Assembly: GCA_025529335.1 (NCBI GenBank)
Contig: JAMYHX010000222.1
Location: forward strand, 1-64,000
DNA from: Rhizopus sp. PT2906
Lineage: Eukaryota > Mucoromycota > Mucoromycetes > Mucorales > Rhizopodaceae
Length of the DNA: 64,000 bases
Direction: 5' to 3'
Under the pieces are notes generated by a model that saw nothing but the letters and a program-made list of their open reading frames with translations, had not been told where the DNA came from and ran no database searches. Shown one piece after another: positions 57,270 to 64,000 of the stretch. The stretch's first letter is position 1; each line of letters starts with the position of its first letter. The translations under genes were made by a program, and so were the position numbers.

Positions 57270-58125
57270 AAAAATTAAAGGTTCACGTTTTGGCGGAGAG
57301 TGAAGAGCTAGAAAATATTTTTGAAGAGGCCTCATTTCAGGCACGCTTATTTCATTATGTCATCCACGACAATCGATCGAAGCTGTATAGTCTATACATC
57401 TATGGTATTTACTTGATTAATAAAGCATCTAATCTCTCAAAGTGGACTTGTATATTTTAGATGGTATATTCCATTTTTTTTTTTCTAGTTTGCTTTTCTA
57501 TCCAATCATTAAAGGTATTTATGCGGAATAGATACCATAAATGGTAATTAAACAGTGAAGGGTACAGGTGGCTTATGAATACAGTGATTTGGAGATATAT
57601 GACAACATTTTATAAAAATACAGTAGCGGAATGGACGAAATGATGAATTGTTCATTTTTTTTGCTTTCATAGTAAAGAAAAATCAAGTATGGCTAACAGT
57701 AAAGCCACAAATTCCAAAAAGAAAACTTTTGTCTATAGAAGAAGTATCACGAAAGGCTATAGGTAGAAAAATGGATTCCGTATATGTTGGCGCGCAGAGA
57801 TGGAGTTAGGAGCTTTGGAGATTGGAAAGATGGATTTCTTAAATTGCCAATTGTGATGAAAGACATGTTGGAACATTTATCGTACCTTACATCTTCTCAA
57901 GATTATACTGCAAGAATGCCTGCTTTATTGACGATTGCATACAATGGATTTAAAACCATGAGCAACACGTTATCAGCAATCCAATCTTGCAAGAGCCAAA
58001 TACTTCCAGTAATTCATTCTGATACTTTTCTTCTTCCTCCAACCCTGGAATCAAGCAAAAACAACACATCGAAAGCATCAGAATCAAGTGGGCAGTCTAT
58101 AGTCTACTTAAAAAATCAGTTGTGA
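57270..58125 (+). pseudogene. Decayed C-terminal fragment of a dispersed Mucorales family
   Basis: Fragments in shifting frames: VHVLAESEELENIFEEASFQ (57280 on), LLSIEEVSRKAIGRKMDSVY (about 57735-57795, stopped by TAG after QRWS), then FLKLPIVMKDMLEHLSYL and MPALLTIAYNGFKTMSNTLS up to the stop at 58125. The E-L-G...LKLPxxMKDM pattern recalls the C-terminal half of multicopy Mucorales hypothetical proteins, whose N-terminal type is seen at 24593-25661. Frames are broken, so it is a relic. The family link is from memory. Confidence 0.45.
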
Positions 58126-58559
58126 TCTATCCGTCAATCCAAATAAAGGATCATTATAAACATCAAATTTACATCATGTTCGTTGGCTCTTAGGCTTATA
58201 CAGCTTTCCAATGTCCCACTTCGCGGTATATTTCTCTGGAAAAATATCACAACCTCTTGCATTTGCGAAAGAAATAGCTCAATGCTTTGAGGGGTAGTCT
58301 TATAAGGGTTGATATGTAAGGTAAAAGACACGTTTATTGCGTTATCAAATGAATACAGTATTCTTTATTATCATTGTGAATTAACTTTCAGGAACAGGGC
58401 TAGGGTGGCTTTTGATGGCTTAAAGTGTTGACCCATACGTAGAAATTACAATTTTAAATCGTTCTATCGCACCCCCAAACCACAATGGCTGCACCAAGCA
58501 TCAAGTGGCATTTGACTTGCAAAAAAAAAAAAAAAAACTTTGATATATTGAAATTAAAT

Positions 58560-59641
58560 TTATTCTAAAGTTTGATCTATAATTAAAATTAGACCTGGAA
58601 CTAAAGGCTCGTCCAAAAGGCTAAGAGAATACACGGCATTTGACCTGACGTTAAAACGAATGCAATCATTCGCAGCAAGGCAACGGTGAAGGAGTCCCAT
58701 GGTTGCTTTAGTAATCGTAAATCTACCATCTGTTCCCACACTGTTGCTATTCTTAAAAATAAAGGCTTTTGCTTTACCCTTACTCCTCAAAAATTTCCTT
58801 TACTTCCATATTAGCAGGAAGAGAATCTTCATAAAAGCCGAGAAGCGTTGAAAGGGCCTCCTTTGGATTAAAATTCTTCTTGACGTTGGAGGGAAAAACC
58901 AAGTGAAGAAATTCCAAGACAATTATGAAAATAAGATTGCGGTTATGGTAAGTACTTGGCTCTTTAGTATATTGGCTAACAGAAGTGAAATTTCCAAGTT
59001 GTCTTGATGGATTTTATCGTAAACCTAGAGATATATGACTGGATTCTTTCAGAACTTTTGGCCACAGCAATTCTACCTCTTTCACGTTCTTCGGAAGGTC
59101 CCTTGTCTAATCTGGCAGGTAAATGCAAGGTGCTACTACTAGTTGGTTCATTCTATTCATGTATACAAACAAAGCTTTTTGTTTGTTTGAATATTTATTA
59201 TAAACATTTCTCTGCAGTTTAACTTTATTTGCAACCTCCTCCATGTTTGTATCTAACTTCAAGTCAGGCTCCAGCTCATCTCCTTGTATTTCACAATATT
59301 GTCTAATGAGTTAAGGTGGTCAAGTGTAATTGAGTTAAATTGTCTTTACAGACGATGGCATCATTTTTCTGCTCATCAAAAGTTTTTCCTTGTCCACATT
59401 CGTAATAAAAATGGGGACTAATTTCCTCCTTTTTTTGGTATTTATTGTATGAAAAAGCGTCCTTTGAGAGAATAGAAACCGGTCTTTTGATTTTTAAAAC
59501 CCCGCTCTTTAATTTTTTTATTGGCCGTCCTTTTTTTTTTTCAAAAAGCCGTCCTTTGGGTGTTGGAACGACTGTGTATCGACCATTGTTATTTATTAGG
59601 CAACTTCGGTTATTTTCTGTTTGTATTTTACGAGTGTACAT
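58560..59641 (-). pseudogene. Degenerate coding region, family unknown
   Basis: Minus-strand frames 59303-59641 (containing KKGRPIKKLKSGVLKIKRPV and PHFYYECGQGKTFDEQKND), a scrap near 59226-59285, and 58560-58790 (NSVGTDGRFTITKATMGLLH, LLDEPLVPGLILIID) have protein-like composition but are separated by stops and frame changes. Basic GRP-containing N-terminus. Probably one decayed gene or element. I cannot name it. Confidence 0.35.
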
Positions 59642-59949
59642 ACATTTCTAAAGGTATTGCTTGTACTCAATTCTCTATGTTGTATATAAAATTTAGCTTA
59701 TAGAATATAAAGACACAAGCATCAAACGGAGTCCTAGACAATTTACGGAAATTTCAGCATGCACAGTGCTGACATAAGGTTTGTTATAATAGCATGTTTG
59801 TGTAAGCAATCAACTGAATCAACTAGATCATCAAGGACATTAACTCTCGGCTTTAACAAAAAAGACTTGGATTATGATGCAGGTAAGGGACAAAGAAAAT
59901 AGCCGCAGGAAAATCTTTTTTTTCCTGCTTTTTTTTTTTGTTTCTAAAC

Positions 59950-62900
59950 ATGGAATGCATTTCTGTAGAAGCAAACTTTATATCCAACAAATATAATGCA
60001 GATTCTACAAGCAAACTAAATAATGAAGTAGATTTGAAGACATTCAGCGAACTCTCTCTTCATCCAAATAATTTAGTCCATCGATCTTCCATTGATTCTC
60101 AAGCAAAAAAAGATGACGTTTTTCAATCTCGGTTTAATGAGCACACCAATGGAGAACAATCTGAACAAGAAGAGGATGAACAATCACAACTACCCTCTGC
60201 AACGGCCGATGCTATGGAAACATACATCAATATAACTGAAAATATATATTGCGGATCTGCTACGGGAAAAACAATTGCTGAGGAATCTATGCCATGTGAA
60301 TGTAAATATCAGCCAGACATTGACGACCCGGATGCAGCTTGTGGTGACGATAACCACTGTATCAACAGAATGATGTTTATGGAGTGTACAGCAGAGGATT
60401 GTGCATGTGGAAGATATTGTCGTAATAGACGTTTTCAATTACGACAATATGCTCGGGTTGATGTCATCAGAACGGAAAAGAAAGGATTTGGACTGAGAGC
60501 ATTGACAGATTTACCCACGTAGGATATACAGATTGCAATAGTAATAATGGAGCTAATTGGGTTGCTATAGTAACTCCTTTATCATGGAATATATCGGCGA
60601 GGTCATTCCGAATCATGAATTTATAAGGAGAACAAAGGAATATGAAGCTTCAGGCCTGCAGCATTATTATTTTATGACACTAAAAACTGACGAGGCAAGT
60701 CTAATTTATACTTGACAAAAAAAGGGTATGGAGGATTTAATAAGGGATCAATAGATTATCGATGCAACTAGAAAAGGCTGTTTGGCTCGATTTATCAACC
60801 ATTCTTGTAACCCTAATTGTGTAACGCAAAAGTGGGTTGTTGGCAAAAATATGAGAATTGGTATTTTCACAAATCGATTCATCAAAGCTGGAGAAGAGTT
60901 AACTTTTGATTATAAATTCGAAAGATATGGGTAGGGTAAGCTTTTATATTGCTTTAGCTCTTTCTGATCTTCTGTTAGTGCTCAAGCGCAGGTGTGTTAT
61001 TGTGGGGAGCCAGTATGTAAAGGATTCATTGGCGGTTCTTTCAAGAATAACGAATCAACTGTGGCAGATGATTCATATAAGAATAAGAAAAACAAAAACA
61101 ACAGAAGCGAAGAGGACGATGATGATGATGACGACGACGACAGCGACGACGGTGATGATAAAGAAGACAGCGACTCTGATATTGAAGAAGCAGTAACGCT
61201 AACGCAGAAGCGAATGTTAAAGAAATGGAATAGACGTAAATCATGTCAACCATTAAAGAATCCTGATGAAGTCAAATCATTTGTTAAGCGAATGTTAGAC
61301 TCTGTTGGCAAATCGCATCTTGTGATGAGATTACTGCGTCGCTTAGAGTTGACAAACAAAGGCACAGCTTTGGGAAAGGAAGTCTTGAAAAGATTTATTC
61401 GCCTGCATGGTCTCAAAATGCTCAAGTTCTGGTTAGGAGAATGGAAAAATGACAGAGATATCCTCATCAGAGTACTACATGTTTTATCCCAGTTACCCTT
61501 AGCCAATAGAAACGGCCTTGAAGACTGTAAGATGTTTGACGTGGTTGAAAAATATGCTGACTGTGAGGACGAGGAAATCAGCAGCATAGCTAAGCAGCTT
61601 CTTGAAGATTGGCAACAATTGAAAAGCGTGTACCGTATACCAAAAAGAAATGTACGTATCACCAGTCATTAAAAAGCCATATGGACTTACATTTGCTTTG
61701 ATAGCCTATGGAACTGGATCAACCTTCTAATGACAAAATAAGCGTAAATGGAGCTGAGGAATCTGAAAATACAACGGATTCTCGTATAATTTCAAGATTC
61801 GAGTCATCCCGAGAATTCTTTGATCCAGACGACGATTATTTTGAATATTTTTCAATTGATGCAACAGAAGATGAGCTTCGTTGGAAACTAGAGTATCCTC
61901 CTCGATGCGCAATCCCTACTGCTCCTCGAGCTATGATGGACGCGTATGCTAAAAATGGGTACTATGGTTACGGTAGACATTCCAGAGCATCAACTTCCTA
62001 CTATCCCCCAGCAAGCTTTTATAACTCTGACTTTCACCATGACACCGAACAAGTACTTCCAAATACTACTTTTAATAATAACTATAATATCCACCATCGC
62101 AGCAAATCTGGCGACTCTTATTTGCAGTTTAATGATGCACAAAGCATTGATTCAGCGTCAGTAATGTCATCTAATTCACCCTCAAAGAAGCTTCCGCCTA
62201 ATTGGAGATTCGCATTTGCTGAAGATGGCACCATCTATTACTATCATAGGTATACAGGCAAAACTCAATGGAACTTTCCTGAAGAGAAAGCAAGCCATAT
62301 TGAAGGCGTCAATCAATCGGACCTTGAAAGCCTGGTTGAAAAAACTGTTCAAGACGCAGAAAAGAAGAAAACGGAATCTATCAGGCTCGACAGTCCAGCC
62401 TCTTCTTTCACTAGTCGCCATGGTATAAAATCACCGCAAGTAACAACGCCTACAACAACAAGTAGAAGAGGGTCAGGTGAAGTTGAAAATGGTACTGCTC
62501 TAAGCGAGATTGAACTGAAGAAAGCGGTTGGAAAGATTGTCACAAAGTACCTTAGCTCCAAACAAAAAGAATTGTGGAAAGACGATAAGCACTTGTTTAA
62601 AGAGTTGGCACGTAAAGTAAGTTAAGCATACAGCTATAGTACACACATGACGGGGCTAATATGATGTTCAATAGATTACGCATCATATTGTTGATAGAGA
62701 AGTGCAGTCATCAAGAAAGATACAGGCTATAAACAGCAACATTCGAACAAAGATTGAAAAGTTTATAGACTCACACGGCGCTGAGATAGTTACCAAGATT
62801 TTTCGAAAAAGAAAGCATCAATCACTTCCAACAGCTTCAAAAGAGGCGCAACCTATACAGCCGATAGGTAGTCCCAAAAGCATCATGTCTGAAGATATCC

Positions 62901-63484
62901 ATAAATATCCAAAAGATGCATTCTCACCCTATGCTTCTCCATCTAACCATACAATCCTATCTACATCTGAGAATGGAACTGATTGGCAATACGAAGATCC
63001 TAGTTCACCTCCTACAAAAAAGAGAATGTCTATGCTCTCTGGGCCAAGTCAAAGTTCAATAGGTGCAGAGTCATTGTTTAAAGATGAACAACACCCTATT
63101 AGTGATCATCACGATGAAGACAATGTAATGAAGACTACAAATGATGGCAAAAAAGTATCTTATATACCGCAAGAGGACAGTTACAGCTATCAAAGCCGCG
63201 AAACTATGTCGAATGGTAGACCCAAAGTGTACAGTGAACCAAATCGATGTTCAAGAGAATATGTGCGTCCTGGCTATGTTAAAATAATGACATCTGGCAC
63301 TTATCGCTATGTTTCGCCATCTTCAGCGTCAACATATTATAAAAGTAGTAGTAGCAGCAGTAGTAATAGTCGATATTACCCTGGAAGAAAGCCCTCACCA
63401 ACATATTATCATAGACATTCTGCAAGCTCATCAAGAAGAAACTCTTTATCAGATGATGACTTGGAAAGACGAAGACGGAATTAG
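59950..63484 (+). CDS. set2: SET2, histone H3 lysine-36 methyltransferase
   Basis: Chromatin enzyme that travels with elongating RNA polymerase II. 1087 aa. Exons 59950-60518, 60571-60694, 60755-60930, 60979-61651, 61705-62616, 62675-63484. AWS at about residues 117-170 (MPCECKYQPDID, CINRMMFMECTAEDCACGRY). SET at 175-290 (GFGLRALTDLPTNSFIMEYI, RFINHSCNPNCVTQKW, EELTFDYKFERYG). Post-SET CYCGEPVCKG. An acidic stretch, then a helical region (LLRRLELTNKGTALGKEVLK), a WW domain (LPPNWRFAFAEDGTIYYYHR, GKTQWNFP), and the SRI domain that binds phospho-CTD (FKELARKITHHIVDREVQ). The tail is Ser/Arg/Tyr-rich. Intron 60695-60754 has a GC donor. Confidence 0.95.
60695..60754 (+). other. GC-AG intron in SET2
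   Basis: Exon ends ACTGACGAG, intron GCAAGTCTAA...GATCAATAG, exon ATTATCGATGCAAC. Phase 0 restores the conserved SET segment DATRKGCLARFINHSC. The adjacent GT (GTCTAA) would create a stop soon after the junction. Confidence 0.88.
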
Positions 63485-64000
63485 GCATTGAAAGAAATAA
63501 TCAAGAAAGTACATTAGTTATTTGTAAATATCTATCCCTTTTCTTTTTCTGTCACAGTAATAGCATTTTCATATGTCACACATACACACTGACAGTCAAT
63601 GCCCCGCCTGTAATGTAAATAGACACCAAAAAAACACATATAAAAAGTAATAAACTATCAAGTTAAATATTCTGATGAAGTGTTTATTATCAAAATATCA
63701 TAATTAGATCAGATGAATCATTATCGTTTGTCCTTTATATTCAAATTAGAGCGAAAAAGACATTTCGTCATGGAACATGCGGCATTAGAGTTTGTGCCTC
63801 TCTTCTTCCCTCTTTACGGCTCTTCATGCCACATTTTATGTTCAGATAATATTATATAACTAGAAGACTCATGAATAACATCTTATTCGCTTTATATTTA
63901 CCGACGCAATGCCGTTATGGACAGCGCATTGAATCCAGGTAGCATCGTTAGTCTTCTGAAGGTCTTTTGAAGGGGGAAGAACTTTCATTGGCATGTTTTG
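63485..64000. other. 3' spacer at window edge
   Basis: Follows the SET2 stop. AATAAA-like motifs are present (for example near 63648). No gene start recognised before the edge. Confidence 0.5.

Noticed and set aside
1..64000. tRNA or rRNA genes and CRISPR arrays
   Set aside because: I looked for T-loop-like GGTTCGA/GTTCAA contexts and regularly spaced repeats and found none convincing. A covariance-model scan would be needed to exclude a tRNA.

Overview
The window is nuclear DNA from a filamentous fungus, almost certainly an early-diverging Mucoromycota species (Mucorales-like). The evidence is AT-rich spacers with long poly-T runs, dense short introns (mostly 40-75 nt, often with CTAA(T/C)-type branch sites), a single-chain ATP-citrate lyase, a trifunctional TRP1 (trpG-trpC-trpF), and decayed fragments resembling protein families that are dispersed in Mucorales genomes. 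All multi-exon models were spliced by eye from frame, phase, splice consensus and remembered family conservation. Exon coordinates are given in each entry.

Layout. 1-5.1 kb: an edge-truncated gene, a PMP3-type membrane peptide, a possible Whi5/Nrm1-type repressor, and a gene-poor stretch with a decayed coding relic. 5.9-13.6 kb: two small-GTPase regulators head to head, a Rap/Ran-GAP protein (minus) and the RalGAP-beta homologue (plus). 13.8-20.6 kb: a co-oriented run of HSP10, KAE1 (tRNA t6A), a 2H-phosphoesterase-like protein, the long tRNase Z and a reticulon. 20.8-25.7 kb: accessory DNA with a gag-like single ORF, a methyltransferase, a transposase-like remnant, a truncated cysteine-synthase fragment and a decayed dispersed-family gene. 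26-31.3 kb: homeobox gene, TRP1, monothiol glutaredoxin GRX5, HMG-box (NHP10-like) gene. 32-40 kb: DEP-DH-PH RhoGEF, ATP-citrate lyase, C2H2 factor. 40.6-46 kb: TTC1-like TPR protein, ISA1, a secreted/GPI-type Ser/Thr protein, a SOM1-like mitochondrial protein and an intronless bacterial-type glycyl-tRNA synthetase. 46-54.8 kb: RIC1 and NOT4. 56-58 kb: FYR-domain protein. 57.3-59.6 kb: more decayed family fragments. 60-63.5 kb: SET2.

Themes: small-GTPase control (RapGAP, RalGAP-beta, RhoGEF, and RIC1 as a Ypt6/Rab6 GEF subunit), tRNA biology (KAE1, tRNase Z, GlyRS, perhaps the 2H protein), mitochondrial and Fe-S functions (HSP10, GRX5, ISA1, SOM1-like) and chromatin/transcription (SET2, NOT4, HMG, FYR, homeobox). 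The most notable sequence observations are four GC-AG introns (donor GCAAGT) in four genes, the bacterial-type GlyRS, the tRNA-processing cluster, and several decayed accessory elements.
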